A DNA stretch of 5,888 nucleotides from the NCBI GenBank assembly GCA_018241985.1, contig JAFECV010000154.1:1-5888 (forward strand). Reading direction: 5' to 3'. The stretch is from Pseudomonadota bacterium (GTDB lineage Bacteria; Pseudomonadota; Gammaproteobacteria; Burkholderiales; Burkholderiaceae_C). The position numbers were made by a program, and so were the translations under genes. The stretch's first letter is position 1; the number at the start of each line of letters is the position of its first letter. Under the pieces are notes generated by a model that did not search any database, had not been told where the DNA came from, and saw nothing but the letters and a program-made list of their open reading frames with translations. Below, piece by piece: positions 1 to 5,888 of the stretch.

Positions 1-213
1 CGAATCGAGGGGCTCGACCAGCGGCACGCCGGCCAGATTCGTCAGCGTGTCCAGCGCCTGCCACGCGGCCTTGTAGCTGACCCCGGCGTCGCGCGCGGCC
101 TGCGAGATCGAGCCGGTGCGTGCGATCAGCCGCAGGATATCGATGCGGCGGTCGGCCACACCCGGGCGCAGCGCGGTATCGATCGCGACGGCGGCGGAAC
201 GCGGTGGAGCCAT
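1..213 (-). CDS. modE: ModE-type molybdate-responsive regulator, N-terminal DNA-binding domain (partial, runs off left edge)
   Basis: Translating the minus strand from ATG 213 to the edge gives 71 residues without a stop. Residues 21-56 (DRRIDILRLIARTGSISQAA, then RDAGVSYKAAWQALDT) closely match the winged helix-turn-helix of ModE, where E. coli has the pattern 'LLKHIALSGSISQGAKDAGISYKSAWDAI'. ModE is a cytoplasmic dimer. It binds molybdate through C-terminal Mop domains and then represses modABC and activates some molybdoenzyme genes. The Mop domains would lie off the window, so this could also be a short HTH-only ModE; that cannot be decided here. The gene starts 35 bases after the patatin-like gene ending at 249, with no clear Shine-Dalgarno site, so translation may be coupled. 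An in-frame TTG six codons upstream is a weaker alternative start. An inverted repeat of ModE-box type lies at 2371-2399, ahead of the whole minus-strand unit. Confidence 0.88.
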   Translation of the reverse strand, partial: MAPPRSAAVAIDTALRPGVADRRIDILRLIARTGSISQAARDAGVSYKAAWQALDTLTNLAGVPLVEPLDS

Positions 214-248
214 CGGGTGATTGTCGACCAACGGGCGCGCGGCCGGGC

Positions 249-1121
249 TCAATGCGCGTGACTGTGCGCGAGCAGCGCCTGCGCCGGCCGTTCGCGAGTG
301 AGGCCATCGCGCGCGAGCCAGCGCCGAGTCTGGTCCGCGGCGCGCGCGATCAGCGCGCCGGCCTGCGAGAAGTCGTACGGCGAGGCGGCGAGCGGGCACA
401 GCGGCGGCACCATCACGATATGGGCGCGGCCGTGATACTGCTCGAATTCAAAGCTGAGCTGGCGCGCGATCAGCAGCGTGATCGCGTGCAAGGCGCTTGC
501 GATCGCGCCGCGCGGCGGCTCGGCCAGCGCGCAGGCGAAGCCGGTCGGCAGCACGATGACGCGCCGCGCGCCGCGCTCGACCGCGACGCTGATCGGCGTG
601 TTGCTGGCGACGGCGCCGTCGATCAGCGGCCGCCCGGCGATGGACACCGGCGGAAACACCGCCGGCACCGCGCAGCTCGCCAGCACCGCTTCGACCGCCG
701 GCCCGCTGGAGAGCGTGACCGCGGTGCCTTCGAGCTGATCGGTCGCGACCACATGCGTCGGCACCCCGGCCTGCTCCAGCGACGGATACGGCAGATGCTG
801 CTCGAGCAGCCCGCGCAGCCCGCTCGGATCCACCGCGTAGCCGCCGCCCTGCGCCTGCGGCCGCAGCAGGCTGCGCCACGCGATCGGAAACAGCGCGCGG
901 CGCGAGAGGCCGAGCCAGATCGCCTCGAGCCGGCTCACGCCGTCCGGGTCCGGCGCGCCGGCGAAATACGCGGCGTTGATCGCGCCCACCGACGCGCCGA
1001 CCAGCAAATCCGGCCGCAGCCCGTGCCCGACCAGCGCGCGCAGCATGCCGACCTGGATCGCGCCGAAGCTGCCGCCGCCGGCGAGCACCCAGGCGGTGGG
1101 TCCATCGAGGGTGTCGTTCAT
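249..1121 (-). CDS. Patatin-like phospholipase/esterase (second gene of minus-strand unit)
   Basis: This 290-residue protein has the three patatin signatures in order. They are the glycine-rich oxyanion-hole loop GGGSFG (residues 15-20), the nucleophile elbow GASVG with Ser44, and the catalytic Asp168 in PLIDGAV. Members hydrolyse acyl esters of phospholipids or neutral lipids with a Ser-Asp dyad. No signal peptide or membrane segment is visible, so a cytoplasmic enzyme is expected; its substrate is unknown. The late segment 'PLAASPYDF' followed by an alpha-helical tail is usual for short bacterial patatins. ATG 1121 is chosen because GGAG lies 6 bases before it and the conserved domain starts about ten residues in. 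A TTG at 1151 would add ten residues with no support. The gene begins 74 bases after the other patatin-like gene and ends 35 bases before modE, which suggests a shared transcript. Confidence 0.9.
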   Translation of the reverse strand: MNDTLDGPTAWVLAGGGSFGAIQVGMLRALVGHGLRPDLLVGASVGAINAAYFAGAPDPDGVSRLEAIWLGLSRRALFPIAWRSLLRPQAQGGGYAVDPSGLRGLLEQHLPYPSLEQAGVPTHVVATDQLEGTAVTLSSGPAVEAVLASCAVPAVFPPVSIAGRPLIDGAVASNTPISVAVERGARRVIVLPTGFACALAEPPRGAIASALHAITLLIARQLSFEFEQYHGRAHIVMVPPLCPLAASPYDFSQAGALIARAADQTRRWLARDGLTRERPAQALLAHSHAH

Positions 1122-1127
1122 GTCGGG

Positions 1128-1131
1128 CTCC
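1128..1131 (-). promoter_or_regulatory. Shine-Dalgarno site fixing the start of the second patatin gene
   Basis: Read on the minus strand this is GGAG, six bases before ATG 1121. It favours that ATG over the upstream in-frame TTG at 1151. Confidence 0.6.
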
Positions 1132-1195
1132 GCGGGCAAGGTGCACCGCAAAGGTTCGTCGCGGCGCTGCGGCGCAGCTTACAACGGCCGGCGCA

Positions 1196-2284
1196 TCAGC
1201 CGAACCAGCGGCGCAGGTTCAACGTCGAATGGCGGCCGAACGCGTCGCCGTGCCGATCCAGCAGCGCCTGCGCGCGCTCCCGGCCCTGGTCGCGCAGCAG
1301 CTCGAGGAACGGCCCGTAGGCCAGCATCTTGGTTTCGGTGCGCTGCAGGCTCGCGATCCGCGACGAGTCGATCATGTGAAAGCGCAGCTTCTTCAGCCGC
1401 CGCTCGAGCCGGCCGAATCCGCCGAAGCCCGCGCGCGCATAGGCCATCGCCTCGGACAGCGTGCGCATCTCGCGCATGAAATGCGCGCTGAACGCGAGCT
1501 CGAGGATGCGCTCGTCGATCTCGTGCGCGCTCTGCGGCGTGCTCTCCCATTCGAGCGGGCTGAGCAGCACCAGCAGGATGTCGCGCGCGTCGCAGTCGTA
1601 GAACAGCGGGAACACCGCCGGATTCGCCGAATAGCCGCCGTCCCAGTACGGCTCGCCGTCGATTTCCACCGCGCGGTGGACTTTGGGCAGGCAGGCCGAC
1701 GCGAGCACCATCTCGACCTGCAGCTCGTGCTCGCGGAAGATGCGAAGCCGCCCGGTGTTGGCTCGGGTCGCGGCGACGAACAGCTTGAACGGGCTCGCCA
1801 CGCGCAGCCGTTCGAAGTCGATCTGGTGGCTCAGCGCATCGCGCAGCGGGTTCAGGTCCAGCGGATTGAGCTGCGCCGGCGAGAAGTGGCTCGCCCAGCT
1901 CATCAGCATCCGCGTGGCGGGCGACAGGCCGATGCCCTCGCCCACGCCCTGGATCAGGAACAGCCACGGAACGCCCTTGCCGATCACGCCCCAGAAGTCC
2001 GCCAGTGCCCGGCGCGCGCCGTCGCGGCCTCCCTTCATCCATCCGTCGGCGAACACCACCGCGTTCATCGCGCCAGCGCTGCTGCCGCTGATGCCTTCGA
2101 ATTCGACGCGCGGATCCTCGAGCAGCGCGTCCAGCACGCCCCAGGTGAACGCGCCGTGCGCCCCGCCGCCCTGCAGCGCGAGGTTGAGCCGCGCCGGCGC
2201 CGCAGGCAGCAGCCTTCTCAGCGCCGCCAGCCGCGAATGCGCGAAGGATGCGGTCGGTAGCGGGTTGGAGGAACTGTCGTTCAC
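1196..2284 (-). CDS. Patatin-like phospholipase (first gene of minus-strand unit)
   Basis: From GTG 2284 this is a 362-residue patatin-family protein. The oxyanion loop is QGGGAHG (Gly39-Gly44), the nucleophile elbow is GSSAG with Ser69, and the dyad Asp215 lies in YWDGGYSAN. The 'LALQGGGAHGAFTWGVLD' opening and the long helical C-terminus ending in 'LNLRRWFG' are typical of a widespread proteobacterial patatin subfamily. The expected activity is lipid acyl hydrolase, probably cytosolic or membrane-peripheral; the substrate is unknown. The reading frame is open to ATG 2383, which would give 395 residues. That ATG lies inside the inverted-repeat operator, has no Shine-Dalgarno site, and is upstream of the best -10 box (2340-2345). 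The extra 33 residues also look unlike a family N-terminus, so GTG 2284 is preferred with moderate confidence. The protein differs in length and motif sequence from the downstream patatin, so the two are not a recent duplication. Confidence 0.88.
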   Translation of the reverse strand: MNDSSSNPLPTASFAHSRLAALRRLLPAAPARLNLALQGGGAHGAFTWGVLDALLEDPRVEFEGISGSSAGAMNAVVFADGWMKGGRDGARRALADFWGVIGKGVPWLFLIQGVGEGIGLSPATRMLMSWASHFSPAQLNPLDLNPLRDALSHQIDFERLRVASPFKLFVAATRANTGRLRIFREHELQVEMVLASACLPKVHRAVEIDGEPYWDGGYSANPAVFPLFYDCDARDILLVLLSPLEWESTPQSAHEIDERILELAFSAHFMREMRTLSEAMAYARAGFGGFGRLERRLKKLRFHMIDSSRIASLQRTETKMLAYGPFLELLRDQGRERAQALLDRHGDAFGRHSTLNLRRWFG

Positions 2285-2339
2285 CGGGACTCGTCCAGGC
2301 CTGTTCGCGCCGGCGCCGCAGTGCGCGGGATCGCAGCGC

Positions 2340-2368
2340 AGTATAGGTTTCCCGATGGTCGGTGCTAC
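2340..2368 (-). promoter_or_regulatory. Predicted promoter of the patatin-patatin-modE unit
   Basis: On the minus strand, TATACT (2345-2340) matches the sigma-70 -10 consensus at five of six positions. Seventeen bases upstream, GTAGCA (2368-2363) is a weak -35 with three of six matches. The start of transcription would fall near 2333, leaving a leader of about 49 bases before GTG 2284. The -35 overlaps the modA extended -10, so the two divergent promoters may compete. Confidence 0.45.
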
Positions 2369-2370
2369 AC

Positions 2371-2371
<1 letters not shown>
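2363..2371 (+). promoter_or_regulatory. Predicted extended -10 of the modABC promoter
   Basis: TGC directly followed by TACACT forms an extended -10 element, with four of six matches in the hexamer. No good -35 is seen 16-18 bases upstream, as is common for extended -10 promoters and for regulated ones. Transcription would start near 2378, inside the inverted repeat, and leave a leader of about 22 bases before ATG 2401. Confidence 0.35.
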
Positions 2372-3264
<893 letters not shown>

Positions 3265-3285
3265 GCCGCGGCCCGGCGCCGCGGC
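3265..3285 (+). other. GC-rich stem-loop between modA and modB
   Basis: GCCGCGGC occurs at 3265-3272 and again at 3278-3285. Because it is its own reverse complement, the two copies form an eight-base-pair stem around CCGGC, starting right after the modA stop. No U-run follows, so it is not a standard terminator. Such hairpins after binding-protein genes often protect the upstream message and keep its product in excess over the permease; that role is inferred here. Confidence 0.5.
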
Positions 3286-3327
3286 CACAACCAACCGTCG
3301 CACCGGTCGCGCCGGTAACATCGCCCG

Positions 3328-4026
3328 ATGCCCACCGGCCTTGCCGACGCCGCGACCTGGAGCACGATCGCGCTCACGCTGGAACTCGCCGGCCTGACCA
3401 CGCTGATCCTGCTGGTCCTGGGCACCCCGCTCGCCTGGTGGCTCGCGCGCACCCGCTCGTGGTGGAAGGGGCCGGTCGGCGCGCTGGTCGCGCTGCCGCT
3501 GGTGCTGCCGCCCAGCGTGCTCGGCTTCTATCTGCTGGTCACGCTCGGGCCGGCGGGGCCCATCGGCCACCTGACCGAGGCGCTCGGCCTGGGCCTGCTG
3601 CCGTTCACCTTCGCCGGGCTGGTGGTCGGCTCGGTGCTGTATTCGATGCCGTTCGTGGTGCAGCCGATCCAGAACGCGTTCGAGGCGGTCGGCACGCGGC
3701 CGCTCGAGGTCGCGGCGACGCTGCGCGCCTCGCCGCTGGATACGTTCTGGAGCGTGCTGCTCCCGCTGGCGCGGCCCGGTTACCTGACCGCGACCGTGAT
3801 GGGCTTCGCGCACACGGTCGGCGAGTTCGGCGTGGTGCTGATGATCGGCGGCAACATCCCCGGCAAGACGCGCGTGATGTCGGTGCAGATCTACGACCAC
3901 GTGGAGGCGCTCGAATACACGCAGGCGCACTGGCTGTCGGCCGCGATGCTGGCGTTCGCGTTCGTGGTGCTGCTCGCGCTGTACCTGCTGAACCCGACCG
4001 GGCAGCGCCGGATCGGGGCCTCATGA
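3328..4026 (+). CDS. modB: Molybdate ABC transporter, inner-membrane permease ModB
   Basis: This 232-residue protein is strongly hydrophobic and has about five to six membrane segments, at roughly 12-35, 50-72, 90-112, 153-175 and 207-225. The cytoplasmic EAA loop that docks onto the ATPase is clear at 127-151, with [20 protein letters not shown] followed by LARPG. The next stretch, [20 protein letters not shown] at 159-178, is the hallmark of ModB/CysW-type oxyanion permeases. Two copies form the channel for molybdate delivered by ModA. Its length is near that of E. coli ModB. It starts 63 bases after modA with only a weak ribosome site, and its stop TGA (4024-4026) overlaps the ATG of modC at 4023. 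Sulfate permeases are relatives, but the neighbouring ModA and Mop-domain ModC make molybdate the natural substrate. Confidence 0.95.
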   Translation: MPTGLADAATWSTIALTLELAGLTTLILLVLGTPLAWWLARTRSWWKGPVGALVALPLVLPPSVLGFYLLVTLGPAGPIGHLTEALGLGLLPFTFAGLVVGSVLYSMPFVVQPIQNAFEAVGTRPLEVAATLRASPLDTFWSVLLPLARPGYLTATVMGFAHTVGEFGVVLMIGGNIPGKTRVMSVQIYDHVEALEYTQAHWLSAAMLAFAFVVLLALYLLNPTGQRRIGAS

Positions 4027-5225
4027 TGAGCGCCGCCCGGCCGCCCGAAGGCGTGAACGCCCCCGGCACCGGCGCCGCCGGGGCCCCTTCCCCGGCTGGG
4101 AGCAGCGAACCACGCGCAGCGGGGAACGTGGGGGCAAGCGTGTCAGCCGCCCCGGCGCTGCGCTCGCGCCTGACCGTGCGCCGCTCCGGCTTCTCGGTCG
4201 AGGTCGATCTGGACCTGGCCGCCGGCCGGGTGAGCGCGCTGTTCGGGCCGTCGGGCTCGGGCAAGACCACCTGCCTGCGCGCGATCGCCGGGCTCGAGCG
4301 CACGGCGCGCGGCACGCTTACGGTCGGCGGCGAGGTCTGGCAGGACGACGCGCGCGGACTGTTCCTGCCGACGCACCGGCGCGCGCTGGGCTACGTGTTC
4401 CAGGAGCCGAGCCTGTTCGCGCACCTGAGCGTGCGCCAGAACATCGAGTACGGCATGCGGCGGCTGGCACACACCGAGCGCCGGGTTTCGCTCGAACGCG
4501 CGGTGCGCCTGCTGGGCATCGCGCCGCTGCTGGAGCGCCAGCCGGGGGCGCTGTCGGGCGGCGAGCGCCAGCGGGTCGCGATCGCGCGCGCGCTGGCCAC
4601 CAGCCCGCGGCTGCTGCTGCTCGACGAGCCGCTGGCCGCGCTGGACAAGCCGCGCAAGACCGAAATCCTGGGCTACCTGGAACAATTGCAGACCGAACTC
4701 GGCATGACGGTGCTGTACGTGAGCCACGCCGCCGATGAGGTCGCGCGGCTCGCGGACGATCTGGTGCTGATCGACGCCGGCCACGTACAGGCGAGCGGCG
4801 CGACCTCCGACCTGATGACCCGGCTCGACCTGTCGCTCGCGCACGGTGACGGCGCCGGCGCGGTGCTCGAAGCGACCGTCACCGGCCACGATGCGCGCTA
4901 CCACCTGACCCACGCCGAATCCCGCGCCGGGACGCTGTCCCTCACGCTGCAGGACGCCGCGCCGGGCACGCGGCTGCGGCTGCGCATCCAGGCGCGCGAC
5001 GTGAGCCTGACACTGAGCGCCCAGTCGGACACCAGCGTGCTCAACATCCTGCCCGCAACGATCGTCGCGCTCGCCGCCGACGGCCCGGGACAGGTGATGG
5101 CGCGGCTCGATGCCGGCGGCAGCCCGCTGCTCGCGCGCGTCACCGCCAAGTCGGCCGATGCGCTCGCCCTCGCCCCGGGCCGGCCGGTCTACGCGCAGAT
5201 CAAGGGCCTCGCGATCCTCGGCTGA
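4023..5225 (+). CDS. modC: Molybdate ABC transporter, ATP-binding protein ModC
   Basis: From ATG 4023 this is a 400-residue cytoplasmic ATPase that powers molybdate import. It shows Walker A GPSGSGKT (75-82), the Q-loop at Gln127 (YVFQEPS), signature LSGGE (177-181), Walker B LLLLDEP (197-203), D-loop LAALD (204-208) and switch His235. The C-terminal region 338-400, starting SVLNILPA and ending [12 protein letters not shown], is a Mop/TOBE domain. Such domains bind molybdate and give feedback control in ModC proteins. Residues 3-39 are an unusual Pro/Ala/Gly-rich stretch absent from typical ModC, which is about 350-360 residues long. A GTG at 4140, preceded by GGGGG, would remove it and give 361 residues. 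The ATG overlaps the modB stop, which favours coupled translation, so both starts remain open. The stop is followed by a convergent gene, with no recognisable terminator between. Confidence 0.95.
   Translation: MMSAARPPEGVNAPGTGAAGAPSPAGSSEPRAAGNVGASVSAAPALRSRLTVRRSGFSVEVDLDLAAGRVSALFGPSGSGKTTCLRAIAGLERTARGTLTVGGEVWQDDARGLFLPTHRRALGYVFQEPSLFAHLSVRQNIEYGMRRLAHTERRVSLERAVRLLGIAPLLERQPGALSGGERQRVAIARALATSPRLLLLDEPLAALDKPRKTEILGYLEQLQTELGMTVLYVSHAADEVARLADDLVLIDAGHVQASGATSDLMTRLDLSLAHGDGAGAVLEATVTGHDARYHLTHAESRAGTLSLTLQDAAPGTRLRLRIQARDVSLTLSAQSDTSVLNILPATIVALAADGPGQVMARLDAGGSPLLARVTAKSADALALAPGRPVYAQIKGLAILG
4061..4126 (+). repeat. Cluster of alternative stem-loops at the modB-modC junction
   Basis: Four arms can be seen: A CCCCGGC (4061-4067), B GCCGGGG (4077-4083), C TTCCCCGGCTG (4088-4098) and D CAGCGGGGAA (4117-4126). 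A pairs with B, B pairs with CCCCGGC inside C, and C pairs with D with one bulged G. A:B plus C:D excludes B:C. This lies inside the extra N-terminal codons of modC, or in the modB-modC spacer if modC starts at GTG 4140. It may be an in-frame palindromic insertion or a translation-control element; neither is shown. Confidence 0.45.
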
Positions 5226-5312
5226 CCCGGAAAGTCCGAAAGCGGTCACCCGGCAGCGGAGCATCGCCACCCGGCCAACCCGACCGGACTCATCTCATTG
5301 ACGTCGACGCAG
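5226..5312. other. Short convergent intergenic region without a clear terminator
   Basis: These 87 bases separate the ends of modC and the RES gene. AGTCCG (5233-5238) and CGGACT (5285-5290) are complementary, but they lie 46 bases apart and no U-run follows on either strand. CACCCGG occurs twice. No intrinsic terminator is recognisable, so the convergent transcripts may overlap. Confidence 0.35.
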
Positions 5313-5888
5313 CTATCGTCTCCACTCGAAACGCCTCTGCCTGTCGTCCTCCGCCATCATCATCACGTGGCCCTGCGTGGCGGTGCAGACCCATTTCTGG
5401 CGCGTCGCATCGAGTCCGCCTCGCGGCTCGCGCAGCGCATCGGGCGTGAACACCGCGACGCAGGCATGGCCGGGTGCACGAGTCGATTCGTAGCGGATGA
5501 CCTCGATGCCGGCGACTTCGGCTGCGTTGGCCAGACGGTGCGTCGCCGAATAGTCGTCGCTGCGGGTCCACGCGGCGCGAAAGGCATCCCAGGGCGGCGC
5601 CATCAGATCGAGACCGCGACCGGCAACGTAGGCCGCAAAGAACGTGTGCAGGGTGACGATCTTCTCGTCCGCCAGGCCGACGCTGTCTCGGATGAACCGG
5701 GTGCGCCACCAGGCCACCTCGGCGCATGCAGCCTCCAGCTTTGTTGCGCCGTACCAGAGCCCGTGTCGCCCGACCTCGCGGAAGCGGCTGGCGTGCGCCG
5801 GCACGTACCGGAAAGGCGTTGTCAGCAGGAAGTGCTTCGCCGCCTTCCTGATCGGCGGCAGCGGCGGCTTGCTGGCCTCGAGCAATTG
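5313..5888 (-). CDS. RES-domain protein, probable NAD-depleting toxin of a toxin-antitoxin pair (5' end beyond right edge)
   Basis: The minus-strand frame stays open to the window edge and covers 191 codons. Counting the TTG at 5885 as residue 1, the RES-family marks are the Arg of PFRYVP (residue 26), Glu56 in ACAEVAWWR and Ser134 in RYESTRAPG. The family is named for conserved Arg, Glu and Ser residues. Known RES toxins, such as MbcT, degrade NAD+ and are neutralised by an Xre/MbcA-type (DUF2384) antitoxin usually encoded just upstream. Homologues carry about 40-60 more residues before the LLEASKPPLPP segment seen here at the edge, so TTG 5885 is probably not the true start. The antitoxin, if present, would lie beyond 5888. 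The codons include several (AGG, ACA, CCT) rare in the mod genes, a hint of separate origin. Confidence 0.83.
   Translation of the reverse strand, partial: QLLEASKPPLPPIRKAAKHFLLTTPFRYVPAHASRFREVGRHGLWYGATKLEAACAEVAWWRTRFIRDSVGLADEKIVTLHTFFAAYVAGRGLDLMAPPWDAFRAAWTRSDDYSATHRLANAAEVAGIEVIRYESTRAPGHACVAVFTPDALREPRGGLDATRQKWVCTATQGHVMMMAEDDRQRRFEWRR

Noticed and set aside
1166..1178. Small hairpin GCTGC-GGC-GCAGC between the two patatin genes
   Set aside because: A five-base stem without a U-run is expected by chance in such GC-rich DNA and does not support a terminator.
120..1319. A 399-codon open frame on the plus strand
   Set aside because: It lies opposite the patatin gene, is Arg/Ala-rich with no domain-like pattern, and is explained by the GC-rich codon bias of the real minus-strand genes.
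249..2284. Patatin-like effectors as part of an anti-phage signalling system (CapV-type phospholipase of CBASS)
   Set aside because: No cyclic-nucleotide synthase or other CBASS partner is present in the window, and the neighbours are molybdate genes.
4143..5270. A 375-codon minus-strand frame opposite modC
   Set aside because: It is antisense to a complete ABC ATPase and its composition is typical of GC-rich shadow frames.
5226..5312. A bidirectional terminator between modC and the RES gene
   Set aside because: The only complementary pair found has six bases per arm, is 46 bases apart, and has no adjoining T-run.

Overview
This is a GC-rich, gene-dense stretch of what looks like a proteobacterial chromosome. 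The ModA is of the Azotobacter type, codon third positions are strongly G/C, and the patatin and RES families present are common in Beta- and Gammaproteobacteria. A Burkholderiales or similar host is my best guess, held with low confidence because no rRNA or other taxonomic marker lies in the window.

The core is a molybdate-uptake locus organised around one divergent control region at about 2285-2400. To the right, on the plus strand, lies modABC: the periplasmic molybdate-binding protein, the membrane permease and the ATPase with its C-terminal Mop/TOBE domain. To the left, on the minus strand and read away from modA, are two different patatin-like phospholipase genes. They are followed by the beginning of a ModE-type molybdate-responsive regulator that runs off the left edge. 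The three minus-strand genes are separated by only 74 and 35 bases, so they are probably one transcription unit.

Between the two units sits a perfect 10-bp inverted repeat with a 9-base spacer (2371-2399). Its half-sites, CGCTATT and AATAGCG, match the known style of ModE boxes. It overlaps the predicted modA promoter and start region, a repressor position. It lies just upstream of a good minus-strand -10 box (TATACT) for the patatin-patatin-modE unit, where it could act differently. The expected circuit is that molybdate-loaded ModE shuts off modABC while also seeing the promoter of its own operon, which brings two lipid hydrolases under the same switch.

Two start sites are ambiguous. The first patatin is better started at GTG 2284 than at ATG 2383, which lies inside the ModE box. 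ModC may start at ATG 4023, overlapping the modB stop, or at GTG 4140; the stretch between is low-complexity and full of mutually exclusive stem-loops.

The right end (5313-5888) holds most of a convergent RES-domain gene, the toxin type of Xre/MbcA-RES toxin-antitoxin pairs. Its N-terminus, and any antitoxin gene, lie beyond the window. Its codon use is less GC-biased than the mod genes. No RNA genes, insertion sequences or CRISPR arrays were seen. No gene-free stretch longer than 300 bases exists. I see no radically new system; the most unusual point is the coupling of patatin-like lipases to modE and a ModE box.
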